Shown: positions 45,077 through 54,689 of the stretch, one piece after another
Layout: the number at the start of each line of letters is the position of its first letter
How positions within the stretch are numbered: position 1 is the first letter of the stretch
From: Okapia johnstoni
Lineage: Eukaryota; Chordata; Mammalia; Artiodactyla; Giraffidae
Assembly (NCBI GenBank): GCA_024291935.2
Contig: CM044310.1
Location: 84,752,713 to 84,816,712 of the forward strand
Direction of reading: 5' to 3'
DNA: 64,000 nt
Position numbers and translations under genes: made by a program
Notes under the pieces: generated by a model
What the model saw: only the letters and a program-made list of their open reading frames with translations
Told to the model about the DNA's origin: nothing
Databases searched by the model: none

Positions 45077-45192
45077 TTTTGTTTTTTTGGCTGATAGGCA
45101 TGTGGGATCTTAGCTCCTCAACCAGGGATTGAACCCACACCCCCTGCATCAGAAGGTGAAGTCTTAACCACTGGACCACCAGCGAAGTCTCT
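45077..45192 (-). mobile_element. CHR-2-type SINE
   Basis: 'ttttttggctgataggcatg', 'ctcaaccagggattgaaccc' and 'ggaccaccagcgaagtctc'. Confidence 0.85.
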
Positions 45193-45928
45193 GTGCTTAA
45201 GCATTTTAAAAGAAATCTTACAGAAATTGTAATAGGTTGGGGGGAGAAAATGCCTCTCGTTATTGATGCAGAACAAACCAGGTAGGGAAAAAAATCCCCA
45301 GGATCACTTCTATTTCTGGAATCTCAGGTCACCGAGCTCTAAAGGCAGAGGAAGAAAATGCTCCCACAGCCTCCTGAGAGATCCAAGAACTAATGCAATT
45401 CTGGAGAGGGACACAGAGGCATCTTTCTGCTGGGCAGACATGACATTTCTTGCTGTCCTGCCGTGGGATTTGGGAAAGTGTCTTAGGTTCATGGATCAGC
45501 TTCCAAGGCTCTTTCCCAATGGACTTATAAACTAAATCCCTGAGTTAACAAACAAAAACCACTGGACTAGATTCAGGACAGACCCTAACTAGCATTTAGT
45601 CCTCAGGTATTTTTACTAGCCGGGTAGGAACCCACACTGCCCACAACCACTGTGTATTAAAGTGAGAGAAAGAGAGAACTGGGAGGTGGATAGAGCCCAT
45701 CAAGATTAGGAGATATTTTGGGGGGGGGGGGGGCTCTTTTTCTGTTTTTATATATCAGTACTCTGGCTTATTTTAGCCCTGTTCTTATTTATACATCCTT
45801 CACTTTTCAGGAAAAAACTCTCTATTGGAAATGCTGGAATTTTTCATTAATTTGAAAGCTATCTAGGCTGTCATATTGTAAAGTATAAGTCTAATTACAT
45901 ATGGAGCTAAAACTCTGATTAACAAAAC
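45193..45928. other. Unassigned stretch with a 14-G run
   Basis: No gene. 45720-45733 is 14 consecutive G residues. The frames over 45263-45535 on both strands have no recognised motif. Confidence 0.35.
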
Positions 45929-46087
45929 AACAAAATTTTATTTATTTTTTTATTGGCGGTGCCATGCGGCATGTGGGATCTTAGCTCCCCAACCAAGGAC
46001 TGAATCCATGCCCCCTGAAGTGAAAGTGCGGAGTCTTAAACACTGGACAGCCAGGGAAGTCCTTTTTTTTTAATTAACAAAATTTTA
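45929..46087 (-). mobile_element. CHR-2-type SINE with perfect 12-bp target duplication
   Basis: Body 45941-46075. 'aacaaaatttta' is at 45929-45940 and 46076-46087. Confidence 0.92.
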
Positions 46088-46640
46088 ATAAAGGTTTGGT
46101 GAGACCAAGACTCCAACAGGGCTGATGGAAATGTAAGATGGCATAAAATTTTTGGAAGATATTCTGGAAATATGTCTCAAGAGCCTTTGTGGAAAAAAAT
46201 TTATGTCCTTTAATTCAGTAAAATCACATCTTTGAATCTATTTAAAAAACACTTAGAGATGTAATAAAGATTTCTCTATAGATGTGTTTCTCACAAGCTT
46301 AATAATCATGACGAATCAGAAACATTTCAAATGTCCAATAATAGAGAAATTGGTAAAGAAGTTATGGAAAATCTATATTATAGTCTAATAAAGTCATTAA
46401 AATCATGTTTTTTTAAAAAAATGAAAAAATGTTGATAATATTTTATGAAAAGTTAACACATAAAACTATAAATATTGCAAGACCCCTATCTTGTTTTAAT
46501 ATTTGTATACATTGTGCACCTAATTTTTTATTGTTTACACCTATTTATTTATTTTTGCATTAGGCCCTTTATCTATTTTAAATTTAACCACGTAACTTTT
46601 CACATATTAGAAGAAAGTACCCTCAAATGCTAACAGTGAT
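46088..46640 (+). mobile_element. Ancient L1M 3' region
   Basis: 'caacagggctgatggaaatg'-type start, 'aatgtccaataatagagaaa', 'ttggtaaagaagttatggaa' and 'taataaagtcattaaaatca': old L1M ORF2-end/3'-UTR landmarks in order. Confidence 0.65.
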
Positions 46641-46765
46641 CAATCTGGGATTATTGGTGATCTCATCTTTATTTTTTCTTATATTATTCTATAGTTCCCA
46701 AATTTTCCTCATGACCATGAATTTATCTTTTCATACATATATCAATATACATACATTGATATATA

Positions 46766-46838
46766 TGAATATTTAAGCATGATAAAATACACACTATCTA
46801 TATGTGTGTGTGTGTATTTCATCATACTTAAATGTTCA
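46766..46838. repeat. 29-bp-arm inverted repeat (hairpin)
   Basis: The arm 46766-46794 ('ttaagcatgataaaatac' core) is complementary to 46810-46838 ('gtatttcatcatacttaa' core) at 26 of 29 positions, with a 15-bp loop containing a GT run. It could be a decayed MITE or the product of AT/GT-rich instability. Confidence 0.8.
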
Positions 46839-47284
46839 TAAACTGCATTGCTATGAGCAAAGTTTATTGTGCTGTGGGTATATTGTACAGATATTTTTAT
46901 TAACAGGGGATTCTGATTAAACAGAAAGCCAGATGATAGAAAATATGTAATTCCTCATAAGGCTGCTGAATTTGCTGAAAAGCACAAAAATTGGGCACCG
47001 TAGAACTGACTGAGACCCTAGAGATCATCTGCTCCAGTGCTTTCAAATATTGTTTAACCATGGAATTCCTCCTTTTATAAAAATCCTAGGAGAACCTGCA
47101 ATGCATAGAACCAGCATCCTAGCAGCTGCTCTGGTTGAAGTGATGGAGGCAGGTCAGAATTCCGCCCACTTGATCCCTGCTCTGAGGAAGCATGGGGCTC
47201 GCTGGAACACCAACTGAGGACCATTTGAAGCAGGATAATTTATGGATCCATTAATTTATACTTGTTTAATTTCTATTTTTTCCA
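46839..47284. other. Unassigned stretch
   Basis: No gene. 'accctagagatcatctgctc' (47013-47032) and 'gaagtgatggaggcaggtca' suggest a fragment of an old element, unnamed. Confidence 0.3.
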
Positions 47285-47330
47285 AGCAGACCTTAGCCAT
47301 TCAGGCTGCTATCACAGAAAAACACAGACG

Positions 47331-47559
47331 GGGTGGCTTATGTGTGCTAAGTAGCTTCAGTCCTGTCTGATTCTTTGCGATCCTATGGACCATAGCCCGC
47401 CAGGCTCCTCTGTCCATGGGATTCTCCAGGCAAGAACACTGGAGTGGGTTACCATGCCCCCCTCCGGGGATCTTCCTTATCCAGGCATTGAACCTCGGGC
47501 TCCTGAATTGCAGGCAGATTCTTTACTGCTGAGCCTCCAGGGAAGCCCGGGTGGCTTAT
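47331..47559 (-). mobile_element. Bov-tA SINE with perfect 11-bp target duplication
   Basis: Body 47342-47548. 'gggtggcttat' is at 47331-47341 and 47549-47559. Confidence 0.95.
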
Positions 47560-47712
47560 AAGCAACAGAAATTTATTTCCCACTGTTCTGGAGGCTGGGA
47601 AGTCCAAGATGAAAGTACCCATCCTAGATTCAATGTCTCTGAGAGGCCCGCTTGCTGATCCACTTGTCTTTTCATTGTGTCATTACATGGCAAAAGGGGC
47701 AAGGGAGCGCTC

Positions 47713-48023
47713 TGAGATCTCTTTTATTTTTTATTTTTTTATGGCCGTGCTGGGTCTTCACTGTCGTGCGTGAGCTGCTCTGTAGTTGTGCTGTGCGAGC
47801 CTCTCGCTGGTGGCTTCTCTTGTGGAGCACGGGCTCTAGGTGCATGGGCTTCAGTCGTTGCAGCTTCGTGGCTCTGGAGTGCAGGCTCAGTAGTAGTGGC
47901 ACAAGGCTTTGCTGCTCCACAGCATGTGGAATCTTCCCGGATCAGGGATTGAACCCATGTCCCCAGCTCCGGCAGGTGGATTCTTAACCACTGGACCATG
48001 AGGGAAGTCCCTGGGATCTCTTT
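47713..48023 (-). mobile_element. CHR-1-type SINE with 12-bp target duplication
   Basis: Body 47725-48011. 'tgagatctcttt' (47713-47724) and 'tgggatctcttt' (48012-48023) differ once. The full long form; chance frames on both strands pass through it. Confidence 0.93.
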
Positions 48024-48165
48024 CGTAAGGGCACTAATCCCACTCATGAGGGCTCCACCTTCATGAGCTAATTACCTCCAAAAGGCCCCACCTTCTAACA
48101 CCATCACATTGGGGATTAGGTTGCAACATGTAAGTTTGGAGGGAACCCCTTAAGTCTTTGGCAGT

Positions 48166-48596
48166 AGACCCTTTTGTTTCAGGAGGAGTCAATGTTGGGA
48201 AGCTCAAAGCTGAAGATGCCCATAAGATGCTTCTCCTCCTGGATTTTGCCAAAAGCCCTTTGACAAGATCACACCAAGTGTAGCAGGAGGGAAGCACTGA
48301 GAAGAGAACCCCCAGACTGGGGACCAAACGGGGTCAGTGGGTCCAGAACCTCAGACCTAGTTCCCTGAGGTGGTTAAGCTTCAAGGAGGAAGGGCTACAT
48401 GTGCATCCATGGTGAGTGGGTACCAGGCATGGGGGCCATCAAGGCCACCAAAGTTTCCTTGCTGTATGTATGGCACCTGAGGAAACCACACTGTCTAGAA
48501 TATGGGCATCTTTGAGGTGGCACTAGAGGCCAACCTCTGCATTGTAGATGGATTCTTTACTGACTGAACCACCAGGGAAAAGGAAGAAAGAGAGAG
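48166..48596. other. Unassigned, with a short Bov-tA head fragment
   Basis: 48527-48582 ('ttgtagatggattctttact', 'gaaccaccagggaaaagg') is the tRNA-head end of a minus-strand Bov-tA. The rest is unassigned and shows no gene. Confidence 0.5.
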
Positions 48597-49006
48597 CAGA
48601 AAGAGTGTGATCAGTAGAATAACAGCACCCCAATGTCCACATCCTAATCTGGACCTTGTGAATATGCTATTTAATATGGCAAAAGGGACTTTGCAGGTGT
48701 AATCAGGGATCTTGAGTGGATTGATTATCCTAGATTATCCAAATGGGCCCAGTGCAACCACAAGTGTCCTTATGTGGGAAATAGGAAACAAGAGAGTCAG
48801 CGATGTTTCAATGGAAGCAGAAGTCACAGTGATGTGAAGGAGGCCCTGAGCCAAGGAATGGGGACAGCTTCTGGAAGCTGGAAAAGGCAGGAAACAAGTG
48901 AACCTCCAGAAGGAATGCAACCCTGTCAACACTTTGATTCACTTTTTTTTTAATTGGGGTATAGTTGCCTTGTAATTCTGTGTCAGTTTCTGCTGTACAA
49001 CTAAGT

Positions 49007-49787
49007 GAATTGATTCCAGGCAGGGCCCAGTGGCGCTCCTGGGCACAAGGCCTTTCTGTGTCCCCCTTTTCTTTGATTACAAGAAACAGCCTCCATTCAG
49101 CCTCTGTGACCTTCCCAGAGTTCCAATAGGCAGATTCAAGCAGTTGTTAATTAGGGAAGAGAGGGTATGTGAAGGGGAGTCCCTGGTAGCTCAGCTGATT
49201 AAGAATCTGCCTGCAATGCAGGAAACCCCAGTTCAATTCCTGGGTCGGGAAGATCCCCTGTAGAAGGGATAGGTTACCCACTCCAGTATTCTTAGGCTTC
49301 CCTGGTGGCTCAACTGGTAAAGAATTCAGGGATGTGAGACCAGGAAGACACAAACATTCAAGAGCAGACCTGGGGCAAGATCCTGTTTCCCCATCAAGGG
49401 ATATACACAATATCTTTGAGCTATTTTGCAGATATTGAAACCCCCTCCCAGTGGGAGAAGCTAATGATTAATGATAGTAGGCTTCTCACAAGCATGTAGA
49501 CCCCAGACCAGTTGGACCTGAAGGCTGATGATGCTGACTCCTACTTACCTCACCACCAACCCATCAGAAGAATGTCCACGAGCTGACCACACCCTCTTTG
49601 AACAATTTCTATAAATCTTTTCACTATTTCCCCAAGTGAGGACACACGGTTTTGAGGGCATTAGCCCACTCTGGCTCCTTTTGCCTGGCAAAGCAATAAA
49701 GCTACCCTTTCCTACTTCACTCAAAACTCTCTCCAAGATTCAATTTGGCACTGGTGTTCAGAGAAGCAGAGTTTGGGGCATCAGAAT
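49007..49787 (+). mobile_element. Solo endogenous-retrovirus LTR with 4-bp target duplication
   Basis: The element 49011-49783 begins TG and ends CA. It is flanked by GAAT at 49007-49010 and 49784-49787, and the flanks rejoin into continuous L1 sequence. Promoter-to-terminator order is visible: TATAAAT at 49610-49616, AATAAA at 49695-49700, then a U5-like part with 'ccaagattcaatttggcact'. The 4-bp duplication points to a gammaretrovirus-like (class I) element. No coding sequence remains. A SINE pair sits in its U3 (49176-49330). Confidence 0.75.
49176..49330 (+). mobile_element. Two truncated Bov-tA pieces head-to-tail in the LTR
   Basis: The first piece (49176-49291) runs from 'gggagtccctggtagctcag' to 'ccactccagtattctt' and stops. 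A second head, 'ggcttccctggtggctcaac', follows at once and breaks off after 'gtaaagaattcag'. 'atgtga' flanks the pair (near 49168 and 49332), so both may have arrived together. Confidence 0.75.
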
Positions 49788-49930
49788 TAAACAAATGTAT
49801 AGTATATCCTCTTCCTCTTGGACCTCCCTCCCAACCCCTCAGCCATCTAGCTCATCACAGAGCACCGAACTGAGCTTCCTGTGCTATACAGCAGGTTCCC
49901 ACTAGCTATCTATTTTACACATGGTAGTGT

Positions 49931-50152
49931 GTGTGTGTGTGTGTGTTAGTCACTCAGCTGTGTCTGACTCTTTGCAATCCCACGGACTGTAGTCTTCCTG
50001 GCTCCTCTGTCCATGGAATTCTCCAGGCAACAACACTGGAGTGGATAGCCATTTCCTTTTCTGAGGGATCTTCCAGACCCAGGGATAGAACCCAAGTCTC
50101 CTACATTGCAGGGAGATTCTTTACCATCTGAGCCACAGGGGAAGCCCCAGTA
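49931..50152 (-). mobile_element. (GT)n followed by Bov-tA SINE
   Basis: (GT)8 at 49930-49946, then 'ttagtcactcagctgtgtct', core, and 'gagccacaggggaagcccc'. The host is the L1 tail. Confidence 0.92.
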
Positions 50153-50340
50153 GTCTATATATATATCAATGCAACTCTCCCAATTTGTCCCACCTACCCC
50201 CAACAGCTTGATTTTGTTAGTGAGATTTTTGATCTACAAAACTGTTAGATAATATTAATAAATTTGTGTTGTTTTAAGCTAGAAAGTTTGTGATACTTTG
50301 TTACTGTGGCAACAGGAAAGCTATGTAGAAAGGAAGAACG

Positions 50341-50937
50341 GGGGCGGGAAAGAAACATGAGATGGAGAAGACTAGGAAAAAGGATAAGTCAGTCGTGTCT
50401 CCCGGGGCTTGGCTGACAAAGCCTCTCCAGGGCTGTGGTCACCCAGCACCCAGTCCTTTCTCAGTTCCCAGTAGGCAGTGAGTTCCCTGAATCAGTATCA
50501 GCAAGCACAGCACATAGCTGCCCTCCTGACTTGCCAGGCACTATTCTATGTGCTTTGCTTATTTACGTTAACCAGTTTAGTCTTCACAACACTATAAGGA
50601 AAGTGTAAGGACTGGGGCAGAACTGCAGTGGTTCATTCATGGTCATTAGCCAGAAGGATCATCGTCCCATTCCCTGAAAGACTTGGGGAAGGATGAAACA
50701 GGATCAGAGGTTGAAATTGAGTGCCCCTAAAACCAAGTTTTTCTATCCAAGTTTATGATTAACCTGTGTATCCAAAACATTATTCCCCTTCTGTCCAACA
50801 CCTGTTGTCCTCAAGATAGGGGAATATCAAAGAAAAGGAAGGATTATAATAGGGGTGGGGCAGGTGCATGGCTGCTACCACAAGACTATTATCAGGAGAC
50901 CCTTTGCCAACGATCAGTATTGCGGTGGTCCTGTTAA
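50341..50937. other. Unassigned; MIR-like part at 50500-50620
   Basis: 'tgccaggcactattctatgt' and 'gtttagtcttcacaacacta' look like a MIR or L2 piece. No gene. Confidence 0.4.
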
Positions 50938-51860
50938 TGTAAGTTCCTGTGCCCAGCACACAGTGAGGCCAAACAAACTGAAACGTTGGAGTTGGGAGCA
51001 GAGAAAAGTTTATTGCAGGGCCAAGCAAGGAGACCAGGAAGCGGTTCAAGCCCTAAAAAGACTTGAGCTCCCCTGGCAAAGCGTTTTTTAAAAGCCAGGT
51101 TGGGGGTGGGGAGTTGCAGAGTACATGATCAAATTGTACACAATTCTCTGATTGGCTGATGGTGAAGGAACAGGGTGATGTCACCAGGGTTAACTTCATC
51201 AGTCCTTAGGTTCCAGGAGGCCTGGGGCTGTGTGCTCATGGTCATCAAGTAGTTAACATCTTCCATTTGGTGAAGGGGGAGGCACACCTGCAAAACAGCT
51301 CAGGAAGTTTGCATCCAATGCAATCATCTAGACATTTCAGAGAGGAGCTGAAGCAGAGGATAGGAGAGAAGGCCAATCCAGGGAAGGTCCCACAGGGTCC
51401 TGCTTGATTACAGTCCCTGGGCTGCAGTCCAAAGGAACCAGCCCCTGTCTGGGGTCCTGAGAAGCCAGAGGGCCAGCTGGATCCTGGGAACCCGGCTTCC
51501 TCAGTGATGGTGGCTGGGCACAGTATGGGGACCTGGCCCTCAGGGCACGGCACTGACAGCTGAGATCTCTCTCCTCAGCTGGGCCCGGGCACTGGCGGGA
51601 GGACCCAGACTCAGTGCTAGACAAACACTCCCGGGCAGGATGACCAGCCCACTCAGGGATCCCTCCCCTCATCCCTTAGCCAGGACCTAGACCTCAGAGG
51701 GCAGAAGTTGATCCCTGGGACCTTGAACAAGCAAAATGAGGGGTAATAATGTCACTTTGCTCATGGGATTTGTTAACTATTAAAAGCCACAAGGAGGCAG
51801 GGAGACAGGATGTAATGCCTCCCCTTCCCTGTCCTATGTAATTCTCAAGACAGTGACCTT
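50938..51860 (-). mobile_element. Ruminant ERV LTR, minus strand (right limit uncertain)
   Basis: Read on the minus strand: a CCAAT box ('agccaatcagagaatt', 51155 region), a TTTAAAA TATA-like box (51096-51086), AATAAA (51014-51009), a U5-like part ('ggcctcactgtgtgctgggc'), and an end at ACA (50938). The R/U5 sequence matches the ruminant LTR family I know as BTLTR1-like. The G+C-rich part at 51380-51680 may be U3 or internal sequence. The upstream limit and any target duplication could not be fixed. Confidence 0.62.
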
Positions 51861-52201
51861 AAAGAATATCATATCTTTAGGACTTCCCTGGTGGTCCAGT
51901 GGTTAAGAATCCACCTGCAGGGGACACAGGTTCAACCCCTGGTCCAGAAAGACCCCATGTGCTGTGGAGCAACTAAGCCCAAGCAGTACAACTACTGAGC
52001 CCATGTGCTGAAACTACTGAAGCCCATGCATCTACAGCCTGTGTTCAACAAGAGAAGCCACCTCAATGAGAAGCCCGTGCACGGCAACAAAGAATAGCCC
52101 CAGCTTGGTGAAACTAGAGAAAGTCCACCCTCAGCTATGAAGATCCAGCACAGCCAAAAAAATAAATAAATATTGTTTTAAAAAGAATATTACACCTTTA
52201 G
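51861..52201 (+). mobile_element. CHR-1-type SINE with 20-bp diverged target duplication
   Basis: Body 51881-52181. 'aaagaatatcatatctttag' (51861-51880) and 'aaagaatattacacctttag' (52182-52201) match at 17 of 20. Confidence 0.9.
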
Positions 52202-52518
52202 ATAAAAAGTTGCATAACAGAGAATAACATTTGTTTTGATGGAGGTTAACAGCAGTATCATGATCTGCCTGTGACCTGACCTATGTGGACAACAGCAAGA
52301 ACAAAGGTTTCCAAGAAGTTTGCAACAACTAACCCCACCCGTCCCTCAGCTTTCATATCAAAGGGCTTTGCTGAAAGCTTTCATGGAGTTGGGCAGTTTT
52401 TAAGGCATAAGCAAACTGTATCCTTGCATGGCTCTGAAATAAACCTTTCTCTGCTCCAGATTTGTGTATTTCAGTGTTGTCTGACCTCACTTTGCATTGG
52501 GCACATGGACTTGCATTC
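52202..52518 (+). mobile_element. ERV LTR fragment, plus strand, same family
   Basis: 'tatccttgcatggctctgaa', AATAAA (52438-52443), 'cctttctctgctccagattt', 'ctgacctcactttgcattgg' and 'gcacatggacttgca'. This is the same R/U5 as the minus-strand LTR at 50938, in opposite orientation. The left boundary is unclear. Confidence 0.6.
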
Positions 52519-52524
52519 AGTAAC

Positions 52525-52660
52525 AAAAATGTTATTATTGCCCCCATTTTACAGGTGAGAAGATTGAGGCAGTGGAATTCTGAGAAGTTCACTCAAAGTG
52601 ACAGGACTATTAGATGTCAAAGCCAGGTTCAAATCCAAGCAATCAGGTTCTAGTTTGTAC
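52525..52660 (+). mobile_element. MIR SINE fragment
   Basis: 'cccattttacaggtgagaag', 'attgaggcagtggaattctg' and 'caaagccaggttcaaatcca'. Confidence 0.78.
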
Positions 52661-53509
52661 AGTTTCTTACTGCTGTGGACAGTAGACAGGGAGAGAAAAC
52701 AAGAGGGTGACAGAGGTAAGTAAGAGGAGAAGAAAGAGGGGGTCTATTATCCTCCAATGTTTTCCCTTGTCTGGCTGGTTTCACAGGCAGTTTCCATATA
52801 GGGTCTATTCCATCCAACAAGTCAGGAATGGATCACTCAACTGCAAGGGTTCTACCAGCATGCCCACTCATATCTTCTGTCCTGTCCAGCTGCCTAGGAG
52901 GGACTGAGACTCCACACCCAGCTCTAACAGGCATGTGGAAATGGATGGGTCACATATAAGCCAATTACAGCTGGAAGCCAGATTTGGGGAAATCACTTTC
53001 CCTGGAACCAATTGGGAGCCGGTTTTGGAGATAAAAGGGGCAGCACATTAGTCTCTGTGGTCAGAAGCAGCTTTCATGCATTTCACGGAGCAAAGGGAAC
53101 CTGAAACATTTTGAAATGAAAAAATGGGGTACAGCCAAATTGCTCAGTCAAGGCCTTTAAAGGATGTTTAGTGTGACATTCCATACAGGACCTAGCTGCT
53201 TATTCAAGCACGCAGGTAGAGACTAACATCTATCCGTCTAGAACATTTATGCCTTTCTTCCCTTACATGCCTCCACATGTGTCATTTAGTGCTTTTGTCA
53301 TTAAGACATTCCATCACGTATCCACAGAAAGGAGGGTTAGGGAAAGCCTGAACAACTGAAATTCCCAGGTAGACTGAAATCTCATTATTTGCAATTAGTT
53401 AAACCTCCTTTCCCGTCCAAGTTTTTGATCAGCATCAATTTCAAGAAGTTAAATAGCAGCGCCTTAGATAAAGGCCTATGTCACAGAGTCATACGATCAG
53501 GGAATCTAA
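52661..53509. other. Unassigned; CCAAT/TATA-like pair near 53010-53040
   Basis: No gene. 'aaccaattgggagccggttt' is followed by 'ggagataaaaggggcagcac' about 20 bp later, a promoter-like arrangement that could belong to a decayed LTR. The rest is unassigned. Confidence 0.3.
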
Positions 53510-53911
53510 TACAGATCTTCCTCAACTTAAGATGAGGTTGTATCTTGATAAATCATAGCCTACAGCTGGGCAAAATCATTGAGCAGAAAACCTATTTGAA
53601 TTTTTTTTTAAGTGTTGAATATCTCATGTATTAAATACTGTACTGAAAGCGAAAAACAGAATGGTTGTGTGGGTTCAGAATGGTTGCAAGTATATTGGTT
53701 GTTTACCCCAGTGTCGCGGGGCTGACTAGGAGATGGGGCTCACTGCCACTTCCCAGCATCATGAGAATATCAAAGCGCATATTGCTAGCCTGGAAAAAGA
53801 TCAAAATTCAAGATTTGAAGTACAGTTCCTACTGACTTCCTATTACTTTTGCACCATCATCAAGTCAAAAAATCATTAGGTTGAACCATTATAAGTGAGG
53901 GACCATCTGTA
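53510..53911 (-). mobile_element. Tigger-like MITE with TA target duplication
   Basis: The element 53512-53909 (398 bp) is flanked by TA on both sides. Inverted ends: 'cagatcttcctcaacttaag' on the left and the complement of 'ttataagtgagggaccatctg' on the right (CAGAT..TCC..ACTTA shared). CpG-bearing 'cagtgtcgcggggctgacta' and 'agaatggttgtgtgggttca' lie inside. It is a Tc1/mariner-superfamily, non-coding copy. Confidence 0.8.
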
Positions 53912-54281
53912 CTTGGAAAATGTCAGAGATTGAATTTAACCTAGATGAATAATCAGACTAAAATGTTTGACAGAGCTTCAGGGTAAATCTGGTGAAAAAT
54001 TTTTAGCTTAGACATAACTTTTTTTTTTGGTCTGGAAACGTAACAATGCTTGTAGTAAATGGTCCATCAGACTCTGTTTGAATGCAACCAGTAACAGAAA
54101 ATCTACCACTCAAGATGACTCTAAAGAAAAGAAAACTTTTCTGCTATCAAACCCATATCTACCACCTGGAATGCCTCCAAGGAGGTTATGATTCCCCAAG
54201 GATGACTGACTTTCAGAGATTGTCTCCAAGATGTGCCTGTAATGCCTCAGCAGACGTAAGGCCAGAAGTGTAGCAATCAAA

Positions 54282-54282
<1 letters not shown>

Positions 54283-54336
<54 letters not shown>
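54283..54336. repeat. (CA)n microsatellite, about 27 units
   Basis: Uninterrupted CA over 54 bp, the longest dinucleotide repeat in the window and likely polymorphic. A frame through its complement encodes only alternating Cys-Val. Confidence 0.97.
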
Positions 54337-54337
<1 letters not shown>

Positions 54338-54451
54338 TATTTACTGGCTTGACATCTTTGCAAATGACCAGCCCAGTTATAACATCAGAAGAAAATGAGG
54401 TATATGAGGCCACAGGTTCAATCCCCAGCATATCCACAAAAAAAAAAAAAA

Positions 54452-54548
54452 AGATGAGGAAATAAGAGAAGGGGGACAGAAAGAGGAAGGAGAAGAAGAG
54501 AGGAGAGAAGAAAAAGAAGAGAAGGGGAAAGAGAAAGAAAAGAAGATG
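54452..54548. repeat. Polypurine tract, about 95 bp
   Basis: Almost pure A/G on the plus strand ('gaggaaggagaagaagagag', 'gagaagaaaaagaagagaag') after an A15 run. A tRNA-like 'cacaggttcaatccccagca' precedes it (54412-54431), possibly the stub of a tRNA-derived SINE. Confidence 0.88.
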
Positions 54549-54689
54549 GGATAGTTTTATGGGACTGTGTGGGCACTAACTATTTTGCCCGATAAAGGGA
54601 GAAAGTTGCATCTGGAAATACTGCCATGCCCTAGACATCCCATGAAACACCTTACAGTCTTTTACAAAAATCACGTCTTATAAAATTCA

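Larger units (their letters stand above)
47285..48165 (-). mobile_element. MaLR LTR (MST/THE1-like), interrupted by two SINEs
   Basis: The three parts read continuously in reverse: 'cattcaggctgctatcacag'; 'aacagaaatttatttcccac' and 'ggcaaaaggggcaagggagc'; then 'taagggcactaatcccactc', 'atgagggctccaccttcatg' and 'caaaaggccccaccttctaa'. No internal retroviral sequence adjoins, so it is a solo or remnant LTR. Confidence 0.8.
48926..50213 (-). mobile_element. L1 3' end inserted in MLT1, itself split twice
   Basis: 'tcaacactttgatt' (48926-48939) and 'ccaacagcttgatt' (50200-50213) are the diverged target duplication. L1 pieces: 48943-49010 ('aattggggtatagttgcctt', 'tctgctgtacaactaagtga'), 49784-49930 ('gacctccctcccaacccctc', 'gtgctatacagcaggttccc') and 50155-50199. 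A solo LTR and a Bov-tA interrupt it. Confidence 0.8.
48597..50340 (+). mobile_element. MLT1-family LTR carrying a nested insertion stack
   Basis: Left part (48597-48942): 'acatcctaatctggaccttg', 'ggactttgcaggtgtaatca' and 'gtgtccttatgtgggaaata'. Right part (50214-50340): 'taataaatttgtgttgtttt', 'aagctagaaagtttgtgata' and 'ctttgttactgtggcaacag'. These are the two ends of one MLT1 LTR, separated by a 1.26-kb L1 complex. Confidence 0.82.

Noticed and set aside
47652..48047. Frames of 102-111 codons on both strands
   Set aside because: They are translations of a CHR SINE; near-identical peptides occur wherever a full-length CHR lies (for example 15607-15918).
51380..51680. CpG island or exon at a G+C-rich stretch
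   Set aside because: G+C is high but CpG is sparse, and the overlapping frames on the minus strand lack known domains. It adjoins an LTR and is better explained as retroviral or unique non-coding sequence.
54110..54331. Frame with a long Cys-Val repeat as a small protein
   Set aside because: It is a translation of the CA microsatellite.
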